Source of the DNA: Flavobacterium sp. WV_118_3
GTDB lineage: Bacteria > Bacteroidota > Bacteroidia > Flavobacteriales > Flavobacteriaceae
DNA length: 64,000 nt
Direction: 5' to 3'
Assembly (NCBI RefSeq): GCF_039778605.1
Contig: NZ_CP156060.1
Coordinates: 2,170,001 to 2,234,000 of the forward strand
Shown: in pieces, positions 48,458 through 55,464 of the stretch
Layout of the letters: each line of letters opens with the position of its first letter
Numbering within the stretch: the first letter of the stretch is position 1
Notes under the pieces: model-generated
What the model was told of the DNA's origin: nothing
Database searches by the model: none
Seen by the model: the letters and a program-made list of their open reading frames with translations, nothing else
Translations under genes and position numbers: made by a program

Positions 48458-49057
48458 ATGAAACGATTTCCTCTGCTCCTTATTCTGTTTATTTTTTCCG
48501 TTTCCGGTTATTCGCAAACCATAACGGCAGAAAATTTTGAAGCCAACTTCGATACCTTGCTGGCCAATATGGACAAAGAAGATTGGGTAGTTACCGAAAA
48601 GTTAAGTTCCGATTTGCTACGATATGCCGATCCCAAATCAGAATTAGACCTGGAAGCAAAAGGGCTGCGTTATATGTATATTTATTCGGTAGCCGGATTA
48701 CTAAATGAGAAAAAACTATCGAAAGAAAAAGCGCTTGACAAAATAAAACCTTTAAAAGGAAAAGAGATGATCATGCGCGTACTTCCTTTTAACAGTAGTT
48801 GTTATATCAATTGTGTTCATTTGGATAAAGACAGAAAAAACACTTTTTTTTCCGGAGTAAACAATAATGAAGGGACGCAGATTTTTTCGTTTGAATATGT
48901 GACCATTAAAAACGGTATTACAGAATCGGAGGCAGAACTGAAAGGAAAATACATTAGTCTGCGAGGGAAACTCAGCGAAATTTCTGTCGAAGGTCAAACA
49001 CTACCTCACTTTAAGCTGTTTTTTACCGAGGGAACTTATGAATTTATGGAGCCATAA
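48458..49057 (+). CDS. Hypothetical secreted protein
   Basis: 199 aa from the ATG at 48458; an upstream in-frame start at 48380 lies in the terminator. The signal peptide (MKRFPLLLILFIFSVSGYSQ) is clear. The mature part is mixed alpha/beta with a pair of cysteines (SSCYINCVHLDKDRK) that could form a disulfide. I do not recognise the family. It is followed by a lipoprotein gene after 9 nt, probably co-transcribed. Confidence 0.75.
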   Translation: MKRFPLLLILFIFSVSGYSQTITAENFEANFDTLLANMDKEDWVVTEKLSSDLLRYADPKSELDLEAKGLRYMYIYSVAGLLNEKKLSKEKALDKIKPLKGKEMIMRVLPFNSSCYINCVHLDKDRKNTFFSGVNNNEGTQIFSFEYVTIKNGITESEAELKGKYISLRGKLSEISVEGQTLPHFKLFFTEGTYEFMEP

Positions 49058-49066
49058 TATAAACCC

Positions 49067-49579
49067 ATGAATCTTTTTAAAATGAAAAATAGTATCGTGT
49101 TACTTCTGATGATCGGCTTGTTTTCCTGTCAGCCCAAAAAAGATACAGACACTCCCGAAAATAACATTTCAGAAGCCTCTAAAGCCACCATTGACTATAC
49201 CGTAGCAACGCAATTTATATCGGATTATGTTCATTTTCTTGATCATTCTACCGATCCAAAAGCGACACTGTCGTGGATACAAAACAACAAACTCCTGACA
49301 TCCAGTTTTAAAGACCGCTATAGTCATATCATGGAAGAAGCCTGGAAAGAAGATCCCGAGTTAGGTCTTGGCTTCGATCCCGTTTTTGACGGTCAGGATT
49401 ATCCGGACAACAACTATACTATAACCGCGATCGATTCCCTTTCCGGTTTTGTCACCGTGTCTTCCGAGAGCTGGAAAGAGTTCGCAGTGGTTATGCGCGT
49501 GGTACAAAACGGAAAACTATCTCTGGTGGATGGTTCGGGTATTATTAATATACCGGAAGATAAAAGAGCACAGCGGTAA
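49067..49579 (+). CDS. DUF3828-like lipoprotein
   Basis: 170 aa (an ATG at 49082 could also serve). The lipobox is GLFSC, then QPKKDTDTPENN. The region FDPVFDGQDYPDNNYTITAI, then GFVTVSSESWKEFAVVMRVV and LVDGSGIINIPED matches the DUF3828 pattern as I remember it. Role unknown; located in the envelope. It is the last plus-strand gene before the accessory island. Confidence 0.7.
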   Translation: MNLFKMKNSIVLLLMIGLFSCQPKKDTDTPENNISEASKATIDYTVATQFISDYVHFLDHSTDPKATLSWIQNNKLLTSSFKDRYSHIMEEAWKEDPELGLGFDPVFDGQDYPDNNYTITAIDSLSGFVTVSSESWKEFAVVMRVVQNGKLSLVDGSGIINIPEDKRAQR

Positions 49580-49632
49580 GCTTTCTAAAATATTGGCCTT
49601 TCTTTTATTTGTTTACATTTTTAAAAACCGGA

Positions 49633-49995
49633 CTAACCAACACTGAGGTAAGTCGTCAGATAAGCTTCATAAACTCCTTCTTCATAATTTAAGACCAGAT
49701 TTTCAAAATCTAAACTCGGTTTATCTCTTGTGATTAAAAAATTATAGGAGTGACGTTTCTTATCCGCTATATAGACCACGGTATCGATATTTACCGTAAA
49801 ATCATAAAGCGGATCATATAGTGTTTTGACTTTAGGAGCTTCCAATAATAAGTCATCCCATTCGTCTGTGACTCTTCTATCATATGTAAGTTTTTTAATC
49901 AATATACTATTATGCCGTCTTATACCTTCTTTAAAAGAACTTTGGCAGCCTACCATAAAAAACAAAACACCTAGTAAAAGTTTCTTTTTCATCAA
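49633..49995 (-). CDS. Lipoprotein homologous to the toxin leader domain (leader only)
   Basis: 120 aa. Lipobox MVGC gives C17. The second half (YDFTVNIDTVVYIADKKRHS, then ENLVLNYEEGVYEAYLTTY) aligns with residues about 76-128 of the Tae4-fused lipoprotein (HDFTLNTDEIVYIEKENRHS, ENLILNYEQGNYTAYRIRY) and with the 55461-56051 protein. Unlike those it stops right after the shared domain, with no C-terminal effector. It could be a stand-alone adaptor, a decoy, or a truncated relic. It is the last minus-strand gene of the island. Confidence 0.75.
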   Translation of the reverse strand: MMKKKLLLGVLFFMVGCQSSFKEGIRRHNSILIKKLTYDRRVTDEWDDLLLEAPKVKTLYDPLYDFTVNIDTVVYIADKKRHSYNFLITRDKPSLDFENLVLNYEEGVYEAYLTTYLSVG

Positions 49996-50044
49996 TACGA
50001 ATCGTTATGTTTATTTTTTTTGACACCTTCCTTTTAAATATGAT

Positions 50045-50110
50045 TTATACTATCATAAAATTCAGGCAACCGTGCAAAAAATCATCATTATGTCTTAACT
50101 GTCGTTTCAT
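50045..50110 (-). pseudogene. Remnant of an MKRQLR lipoprotein gene start
   Basis: The ATG at 50110 begins MKRQLR, identical to the first codons of the lipoprotein genes at 54122 and 56051, then diverges (HNDDFLHGCL) and stops after 21 codons. It sits directly downstream of a leader copy like those of the two intact genes. It is most simply the 5' stump of a third family member lost by deletion or recombination. Confidence 0.6.
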
Positions 50111-50210
50111 GAAGATAATTTACGGGGGAATACTTTGAGAGGAACACTACAGGAATGGGGAAGTTCCTTATCACGTCATTTGTATTGCTATAGCAATTTT
50201 ACAAGTTAAC
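50092..50210 (-). repeat. Toxin-leader upstream repeat, copy 1 (orphan)
   Basis: About 120 nt similar to 54106-54230 and 56036-56160. Shared blocks on the plus strand are CTTAACTGTCGTTTCAT, GGGGGAATACTTTGAGAGG, ACTACAGGAA, TTCCTTATCAC and TTTTACAAGTTA. It contains a hairpin (50151-50168) and a 14-bp palindrome ATTGCTATAGCAAT (50184-50197). Here it precedes only a truncated reading frame, but it could still drive the lipoprotein gene at 49995. Confidence 0.8.
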
Positions 50211-50269
50211 TGTTTCAGAGATATATTGCTATTTACAGATAGGACAAGAATGGGCATGAGAGAAACTTT

Positions 50270-50632
50270 TTAATTCATCTGTTTTAATAAATCTTTATAA
50301 TTCAATGAATCAAATACAAATTCCGATGCTTTGTTCTGCAAACATTCGTTCACAATAATCGGATAGTCTTTTACTTTCTCGACTCGAACCATAAATCGGT
50401 ATTCGTTTTGAAATTTAAATACCGCGACCGCTTTTTGTCTGTCGATTATAGTGTATTCTAAATACTTTCTTTTACCATCGTAATCGTGATATTCGATTTT
50501 GAACAGATGATTTTCTAATGGTTTCTCTTTTTTCTCTATTTTATACAACCTTGTTTCCATCCCACCAACAAGTAATTTCTTTTCTGTTATTTCAATCGGA
50601 TTATGATATCCAAAATCGCACGGTGCATACAA
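50270..50632 (-). CDS. 3' part of a repeat-interrupted secreted-protein gene
   Basis: 120 codons from a TTG at 50632, but the frame stays open further upstream (reading KWVPLYRYHNNYYLYAPCDFG) back into the 13-bp repeat array. The TTG is thus probably an internal residue. The content (FKIEYHDYDGKRKYLEYTI, VFKFQNEYRFMVRVEKV) looks like the C-terminal domain of the protein begun at 50954. Removing one repeat unit would fuse the two in frame. No known family. Confidence 0.6.
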   Translation of the reverse strand: MYAPCDFGYHNPIEITEKKLLVGGMETRLYKIEKKEKPLENHLFKIEYHDYDGKRKYLEYTIIDRQKAVAVFKFQNEYRFMVRVEKVKDYPIIVNECLQNKASEFVFDSLNYKDLLKQMN

Positions 50633-50642
50633 ATAATAATTA

Positions 50643-50954
50643 TTATGATATCGATATAGCGGTACCCATTTTTCGGTTTTCTTTTTCGGTTTTCTTTTTC
50701 GGTTTTCTTTTTCGGTTTTCTTTTTCGGTTTTCTTTTTCGGTTTTTTACTCCCTTTTACATTAAAATAAAAAAAGGCCGTTAACGAAATATAATAACCCG
50801 ATTCTTTATTAGGCTCTATATATATTTTTTGAATTTTATCATGGATTAAAAAAATCGTATCCTTTTTAATCTGTGCCCTACCATGTAAAACATTTAGTAG
50901 TATAAATAATAGTATTGTTATTTTTTGTAAGCTGGCTTTCTTTTTCTGATGCAT
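50643..50954 (-). CDS. 5' part of a repeat-interrupted secreted-protein gene
   Basis: 103 aa from the ATG at 50954. A signal peptide (MHQKKKASLQKITILLFILL, cleaved near HGRAQ) is followed by IKKDTIFLIHDKIQKIYIEP and an ALTAFFYFNVKG segment. Then comes a lysine-rich stretch encoded by the tandem repeats (KKTEKENRKRKPK period). The frame then exits to MGTAISIS and stops. As read, the product would be truncated; with one unit fewer the product is 223 aa. Confidence 0.6.
   Translation of the reverse strand: MHQKKKASLQKITILLFILLNVLHGRAQIKKDTIFLIHDKIQKIYIEPNKESGYYISLTAFFYFNVKGSKKPKKKTEKENRKRKPKKKTEKENRKMGTAISIS
50669..50745. repeat. 13-bp tandem repeat array, about 5.9 units
   Basis: Unit TTTTTCGGTTTTC on the plus strand, with CGG recurring exactly every 13 nt at 50674, 50687, 50700, 50713, 50726 and 50739. 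Because 13 is not a multiple of 3, each gain or loss of a unit shifts the frame of the minus-strand gene. The array lies inside the coding region between signal peptide and C-terminal domain. Confidence 0.95.
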
Positions 50955-51006
50955 GCTAAAGTGCCTTATTATAATATATTCTGTTTTTATTAACTGCAAT
51001 TTAAAT

Positions 51007-51385
51007 TTAAATAAATACTCTTATTTGTCCTTTATCCATTGTACTTATAGCTATTATTTTACCTTGCTTATCCAATAATATTGGAATGATAAAATCTTTA
51101 TTTGTATTTATAAATCCATAGTTAATCTTTTTTTATTAAATGCTTCGTGGTAGGCATAAACCGTATAAGTTTGGGAAGTTATCTTCTTTTTGATTTCATC
51201 CAACTGTAAGGAAAATAATTTAAATCGTTCTTGTTGTTGTAACGTACTTTGTTTGATAAAAGCATTATATATTTTTTCATTTTCAACATTATTAACAATA
51301 CTTTTACAAAATTCATTTACCAGATTTTGTCTTGTGAAAATATGATATTGCATATTAAAATAAGGCTCAAAAAAAATGTTTTCAT
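51007..51385 (-). pseudogene. Secreted-protein gene broken by two single-base losses
   Basis: The ATG at 51385 gives a signal peptide (MKTFFLSLILICNIIFSQ) and then stops at 51317. The next frame continues NLVNEFCKSIVNNVENEK to 51108, and the third frame continues INYGFINTNKDFIIPILLDK to a TAA at 51007. Adding one A in the run at 51325-51328 and one in the A7 run near 51129-51135 restores 126 codons. The total length plus 2 is divisible by 3, which agrees. I do not recognise the family; it is extracytoplasmic by its signal. Confidence 0.65.
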
Positions 51386-51527
51386 AATAACTTTAATTAC
51401 AGTTTCCTAAACATGGAAGTAGACTCCTGCAGTTGTATTTCTTTTTATATTAGCTGGTATGACCGCTGAGTTTTCTAAAAGTCATACTGGTCTACTACTT
51501 TCCCTTTTCTATAATATTTTACATTTT

Positions 51528-51898
51528 TTAAGAAAAATGAGCCGTCTTCTTTTTGAAAAAAATCTTAATTATAGAATCTGTATTTGTAAATTTTTCATAT
51601 CCGTTTATATTGAATTGTTTAGTGATGATTTTATTATCAGGATACTCCTCCAGAACTCCTTTAATAAAAACGGTATCTGTTTCTTTTTCAGCACCTGGCT
51701 TTTGCCCTTTCATCACATATCCAAAAGGTATTCCTGATTTTTCTTCCCATGATAAAATTTAAAATATTCTATCAGAGCATCAAACTCGCCAATATTAATT
51801 CGCTCTATCTTCGTTTTATATTTTCGTGTTCCTAATTGCTCATAAGTGCTGCATGCGGAAAACAACAGTATAACTATAATAAATTTTATACTACTCAT
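51528..51898 (-). pseudogene. Small lipoprotein gene with a frameshift
   Basis: The ATG at 51898 encodes a lipoprotein start (lipobox LFSAC) followed by EYFKFYHGKKNQEY and a stop at 51713. A second frame reads WEEKSGIPFGYVMKGQKPG and runs on to 51528. One base missing near 51748 (CATGGG for CATTGGG) explains both; the repaired gene would have 123 aa. It lies just downstream of the Tai4-like gene, so it may be a further immunity lipoprotein, which is inference. Confidence 0.65.
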
Positions 51899-51949
51899 TT
51901 TATTTCAATCTAAAATCCAGATATCAATGTTTTTATAGACACCTCACTA

Positions 51950-52375
51950 TTAATAATCCTTTCCCCATACTTGTTTTCTTTTTTTAATATGTTTTTTATA
52001 GGCGGCTCTTGCCTCTATGTCTAAATCCTTACTTGCATAATAATGCAAACAATTGGCAGAAATATAATTTTCATTTCCGTCGCAATCATCACAATGCCAT
52101 GGTTTAGGCATATTTTTAATGATCTCAATTCCTAATAGTCTTGCAGAATCAATCTCTGAAAAATCAATTTCGTCATAAGGATTAAATAAATCTCTCTTTC
52201 TCATTATCATAAAAAGTGTATCATTTTGAATACCTTCTTTTAAGCATTCATAAAAAACATAATCTTTATAGGCCATGATCCAAGCGTTATTACTTTTTTG
52301 ATAATCAAAATTCTCTCTTCTATTTATAGAACAAGAACAGATAAAAAAACATATCAATACTACACTTTTTGTCAT
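51950..52375 (-). CDS. Tai4-like amidase immunity lipoprotein
   Basis: 141 aa. The lipobox FICSC predicts periplasmic lipidation. The body resembles type VI amidase immunity protein 4: an N-terminal helix with YKDYVFYECLKEGI, a central IDSARLLGIEIIKNM and the C-terminal CLHYYASKDLDIEARAAYKK, where Tai4 proteins have a K/LC-x-x-x-Y-x-SK-x-L pattern. It starts 4 nt after the stop of the Tae4-like effector. Location and pairing predict that it protects the cell wall from that amidase. Family match is from memory, not from a search. Confidence 0.72.
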   Translation of the reverse strand: MTKSVVLICFFICSCSINRRENFDYQKSNNAWIMAYKDYVFYECLKEGIQNDTLFMIMRKRDLFNPYDEIDFSEIDSARLLGIEIIKNMPKPWHCDDCDGNENYISANCLHYYASKDLDIEARAAYKKHIKKRKQVWGKDY

Positions 52376-52379
52376 ATTT

Positions 52380-54122
52380 TTAATTTAAAATCCAAATATC
52401 TATATATGCAATTGGAGCTGGTGGAGTATCATAAAAATGACATCCGTTCACACACGTTCCATCTCCTTTTATCAAATCTGCATGGCCAGACGCCCATTTG
52501 GAATTAGATGATACCATCGAATAAATCCCTTTTAAACTTGCTGTAAGTTTTGGAAAGTTTTCACCCTTTATTCCACCTTCACTACCTGAAATCCGTATAT
52601 GAAAAGGATTATCTGGACTAATCCCAAAGGTTTTTTGCATCCATTTATTTAATGCCTTCGCATTGAGAAAATAATACTTCCCATCATCTCCAGATACCGT
52701 TCCTGCATCATCTTTTGTGGTTACTATATGCGGGATTGTAATACCAGAATAATTTAATGCCCGGGAGACTTTAAGAGCGCAGTATCCTCTAACGCTATTA
52801 GGATATTTCGTATATAGGTCTAAAATTTCTCCTCCTATTAATTGAGCAAGTTCCTTACCTTTTATTCGCGGGTATGCGCTATTAAAATCATAAAAACTTG
52901 GTAATTGCTGTTGCGGAAATGTAAGATCCGGGTTATCCCAGAATTCACTATCGTATTCGCCGTCTTGCCCTTCAACCTCTCCCAAAAACCAATTCTCAAA
53001 CTGTTCCCAAGTTACCTCCGGATGTGACACCAAATAACCAATCGCCCAAACCGCAAATTCCGTAGTCTTTACATCCATTAAACCAGTTTGATTATCAAAA
53101 TGTTCCTGCAGGTATTCAGCAATTTTTTTACCATTAGTCGTTCGCCACCATAAAGGATCAGGCACAACCGATTTCATTCTCGTTTTAAATAGTTTAAAAT
53201 ACAAGGCAAATTTTAGTTTAAACACAGGTTTGGTAAAAACCGTAATACCACCGGCTCCTGAATTAGAATCGCTGCTATCAAATTTCGGAGGTGGCAAATT
53301 AGGAATACCTGTGTTATGACCTGTATGCCCACCGTTATGTCCGCCGGAACTGCCTTCTGTATAACCCGAATTGTCTGCCGTCGATGGCGGATCGTAAACT
53401 CCGGTATTGACTCCGGTTCCCATCCATCCGCCCCATCCGCCATTGGATACACCTCCATGGGAAGTTCCACTACTGGATGAACCTCCTGAAACAGTGCTAC
53501 TCGTCTGCCCGCCACTGTTTAACTGATCCATACAATCCTGATCGATAACTTGCATCCATTCACTATGCGTTACCTGTCCCTGTTCGTTCCATCCTACCGG
53601 TCTTTTTTCCCATTTAACACATGGGCTTGGCCTTTTCCGATCCGTTACCGATGATTCCGGATCAAATGGAGTAATGATCACTCGTGTTTCCTGGTTTAAC
53701 AAATTCTCCGGATGTGCCAATTGTACTGCTGTAAAATCATATCGGATCCGGTAGGCCGTATAATTTCCCTGTTCGTAATTTAAAATCAGGTTTTCCAATC
53801 CCGGAACATAGTCCTTCCTTATTATCGAAAAAGTATACGAATGCCGATTCTCCTTTTCGATATACACAATTTCATCGGTGTTTAGTGTAAAATCATGTTC
53901 TCCGTCAAATGGTGTTGCCGTTCGAAAACCCGGTAAAATCGTTTCCAGTTTTTCCATGACCTTATATTCGTACTGTAATTCTTCCAGCGAAAGTGTTTTA
54001 CACACAATTCGCGTTGTATTGTTCGGTTCCGGTTCCTTAAAAGATTCCGGTTCGCAGGCGGTAAAAAGAAGTGCAAAACAAAAAAAGCCCCCAATCCCCA
54101 AACGTCTTAACTGTCGTTTCAT
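52380..54122 (-). CDS. Lipoprotein-leader fusion with C-terminal Tae4-like peptidoglycan amidase
   Basis: 580 aa. The signal and lipobox FTAC (C23) are followed by EPESFKEPEP, an acidic start compatible with surface export. The leader domain (about 25-130) is shared with two other island proteins. A Gly/Ser/Thr/His-rich linker covers about 200-290. The C-terminal domain shows C448 in YCALKVSRALNYSGI, H547 in ASGHADL and a CxxxC pair (C557, C561). This arrangement is that of Tae4 D-glutamyl-DAP amidases, which have a catalytic Cys-His and a nearby disulfide. The position of the third Tae4 triad residue appears to be Asn (559) rather than Asp, by my manual alignment. Probably an antibacterial toxin. 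Confidence 0.75.
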   Translation of the reverse strand: MKRQLRRLGIGGFFCFALLFTACEPESFKEPEPNNTTRIVCKTLSLEELQYEYKVMEKLETILPGFRTATPFDGEHDFTLNTDEIVYIEKENRHSYTFSIIRKDYVPGLENLILNYEQGNYTAYRIRYDFTAVQLAHPENLLNQETRVIITPFDPESSVTDRKRPSPCVKWEKRPVGWNEQGQVTHSEWMQVIDQDCMDQLNSGGQTSSTVSGGSSSSGTSHGGVSNGGWGGWMGTGVNTGVYDPPSTADNSGYTEGSSGGHNGGHTGHNTGIPNLPPPKFDSSDSNSGAGGITVFTKPVFKLKFALYFKLFKTRMKSVVPDPLWWRTTNGKKIAEYLQEHFDNQTGLMDVKTTEFAVWAIGYLVSHPEVTWEQFENWFLGEVEGQDGEYDSEFWDNPDLTFPQQQLPSFYDFNSAYPRIKGKELAQLIGGEILDLYTKYPNSVRGYCALKVSRALNYSGITIPHIVTTKDDAGTVSGDDGKYYFLNAKALNKWMQKTFGISPDNPFHIRISGSEGGIKGENFPKLTASLKGIYSMVSSNSKWASGHADLIKGDGTCVNGCHFYDTPPAPIAYIDIWILN

Positions 54123-54230
54123 GGCAGATAATTAACATTATTTATGGGGGAATACTTTGAGAGGGACACTACAGGAACAACGTGTTCCTTATCACATCAT
54201 ACTATTGCTGTAGCTACTTTACAAGTTAGT
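54106..54230 (-). repeat. Toxin-leader upstream repeat, copy 2
   Basis: Region overlapping the first codons and 5' UTR of the Tae4-fusion gene, homologous to 50092-50210 and 56036-56160. It contains the hairpin AGGAACA-ACG-TGTTCCT at 54173-54189. Further upstream a TTG is followed 20 nt later by a TA-rich -7-like box, so the start codon would have a 5' UTR of about 110 nt. Confidence 0.8.
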
Positions 54231-54326
54231 CGTTTTGAACTATATTTATTAGGTAGAGATAAGACAAAAAGAATCAAATTGGACTCAAAGTAAAACACTC
54301 TTATCGTTTGAAAATGGCTTCTGGTT

Positions 54327-54740
54327 TTATTTGATATAGCAAATCCCTTTGATATTTTCTGTGGTAAATAAGTCCCAAACAACATCTTTAGTTTTATCAA
54401 ATCGAATTAACACTCCATTGTAATTAACACCTGTAATATCTTTTCTTTGATAAAAATTTTCACGGAACGATGATTTTAATACTAATTCAAGTGTATCGCC
54501 TTCTTTTATTGGGATACAGTTTTGTATTTTAGTTTTCGAGGATACTATCTTAAATATAGAATCATTCTTTTTTCCGTAAATCAGGTAAACATTTTTAATA
54601 GAATCAATTCTCACGATCTCATAAACAGCTTTGCTTGATTTTACACCATCATTTTTTCCTCTCAGAATTTTATTGTTTTTTTGGGCCGTACCGTTAAAGA
54701 GAGCTACAATTAAAAACACATTAAATAGTACGCGCATCAT
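54327..54740 (-). CDS. Small secreted protein, candidate immunity factor
   Basis: 137 aa with a signal peptide (MMRVLFNVFLIVALFNGTAQ) and no lipobox. The mature part is beta-rich (AVYEIVRIDSIKNVYLIYG, EGDTLELVLKSSF). I do not recognise the family. It begins 10 nt after the toxin-like gene on the same strand, the usual position for an immunity gene, and is predicted to act in the periplasm. The immunity role is inferred from context only. Confidence 0.6.
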   Translation of the reverse strand: MMRVLFNVFLIVALFNGTAQKNNKILRGKNDGVKSSKAVYEIVRIDSIKNVYLIYGKKNDSIFKIVSSKTKIQNCIPIKEGDTLELVLKSSFRENFYQRKDITGVNYNGVLIRFDKTKDVVWDLFTTENIKGICYIK

Positions 54741-54750
54741 ACCTATCGAT

Positions 54751-55464
54751 TTATGGGTAAGTTTGAATTATTTGAGGTGCTTTTTTTCCATCCTGAACGG
54801 AATATGTTGCACTTCCGTTTTTATATAACACTTCTCCTGTATCATTACCTTCGCTATCTCTATAATCAAAAAAAACACCACCTGATGGAGGTGTAGCTGC
54901 GTCATGAGAAGAATTATAAACTTCCATTCCTCTTGGCTTAGTTGTACTTGGCGTTGAATAACCTGCTTCTTGTGCTATTTTACCTCCCTGATATGATTCT
55001 GTTACTTCATGTAATGTATCGGCTCCTGGCTTCTCATAATAAGTACTTATTGTTTCAAGTATGTTGGGATTAATTTCCTGACTTGTAGATACTCTATCTG
55101 GTTTTATAAGTAAATCGTTGGTGACAGTATTTCCCATAAAAGCTCCTCCTAACATTTCGGTACCTTCACTCGTCACTTTTGTATTTTCAGCCGTAACATT
55201 AACTGTTATACTATGATCATCAATTGCATTCACTAACTGTGTCGCATCTGCTGTCAATGGTCCTGTGCTATTTTGTGTATAGGTTACGTTACCATTATTA
55301 TCCATACTTAAAGATAGTTCTTCGCTAACAGATTTTTGAAGTTCCGCAAAAGCCTTTTGACTTTCACTACCCAAAAGTACAACATCAGTTGGCTCGCTAC
55401 CATCAGTTGCTAATTTAGTAAGATCATTTAGCACATCCCCATAAGAAATATGTTTTTTCGTCAT
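54751..55464 (-). CDS. Rhs-tip-like toxin domain, separated from its lipoprotein leader
   Basis: 237 aa from an ATG overlapping the upstream stop (ATGA). The segments VTYTQNSTGPLTADATQLVN, then LGGAFMGNTVT, the TLHEVTESYQGGKIAQEAG segment and MEVYNSSHDAATPPSG resemble C-terminal domains of Rhs-type proteins as I remember them. HEVTE could be part of a zinc site, but there is no full HExxH. It has no signal peptide of its own. Upstream of the ATG the frame stays open (NNTGTSTE) to the A8 tract where the leader gene diverges, so both probably were one 433-codon gene. Confidence 0.6.
   Translation of the reverse strand: MTKKHISYGDVLNDLTKLATDGSEPTDVVLLGSESQKAFAELQKSVSEELSLSMDNNGNVTYTQNSTGPLTADATQLVNAIDDHSITVNVTAENTKVTSEGTEMLGGAFMGNTVTNDLLIKPDRVSTSQEINPNILETISTYYEKPGADTLHEVTESYQGGKIAQEAGYSTPSTTKPRGMEVYNSSHDAATPPSGGVFFDYRDSEGNDTGEVLYKNGSATYSVQDGKKAPQIIQTYP

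Noticed and set aside
50669..50745. Tandem repeats as a CRISPR array
   Set aside because: The units are 13 bp, directly abutting and without spacers; no cas genes are present.
50518..50769. Plus-strand open frame rich in Phe and Ser (FRFSFSVFFFGF) across the 13-bp repeats
   Set aside because: It is the complement of the lysine-rich repeat in the minus-strand gene; it has no credible start context and no family.
51459..51762. Plus-strand open frames opposite the frameshifted lipoprotein
   Set aside because: Both are AT-rich shadows without signal, domain or start evidence; the minus-strand reading is protein-like across the shift.
52380..54122. Delivery of the amidase by a type VI or type IX system
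   Set aside because: The window has no T6SS gene and the protein ends without a T9SS sorting domain; the lipobox points to the lipoprotein route.
54751..55464. Calling the toxin-like domain a zinc metallopeptidase
   Set aside because: HEVTE lacks the second histidine of HExxH and no other zinc-ligand pattern is certain.
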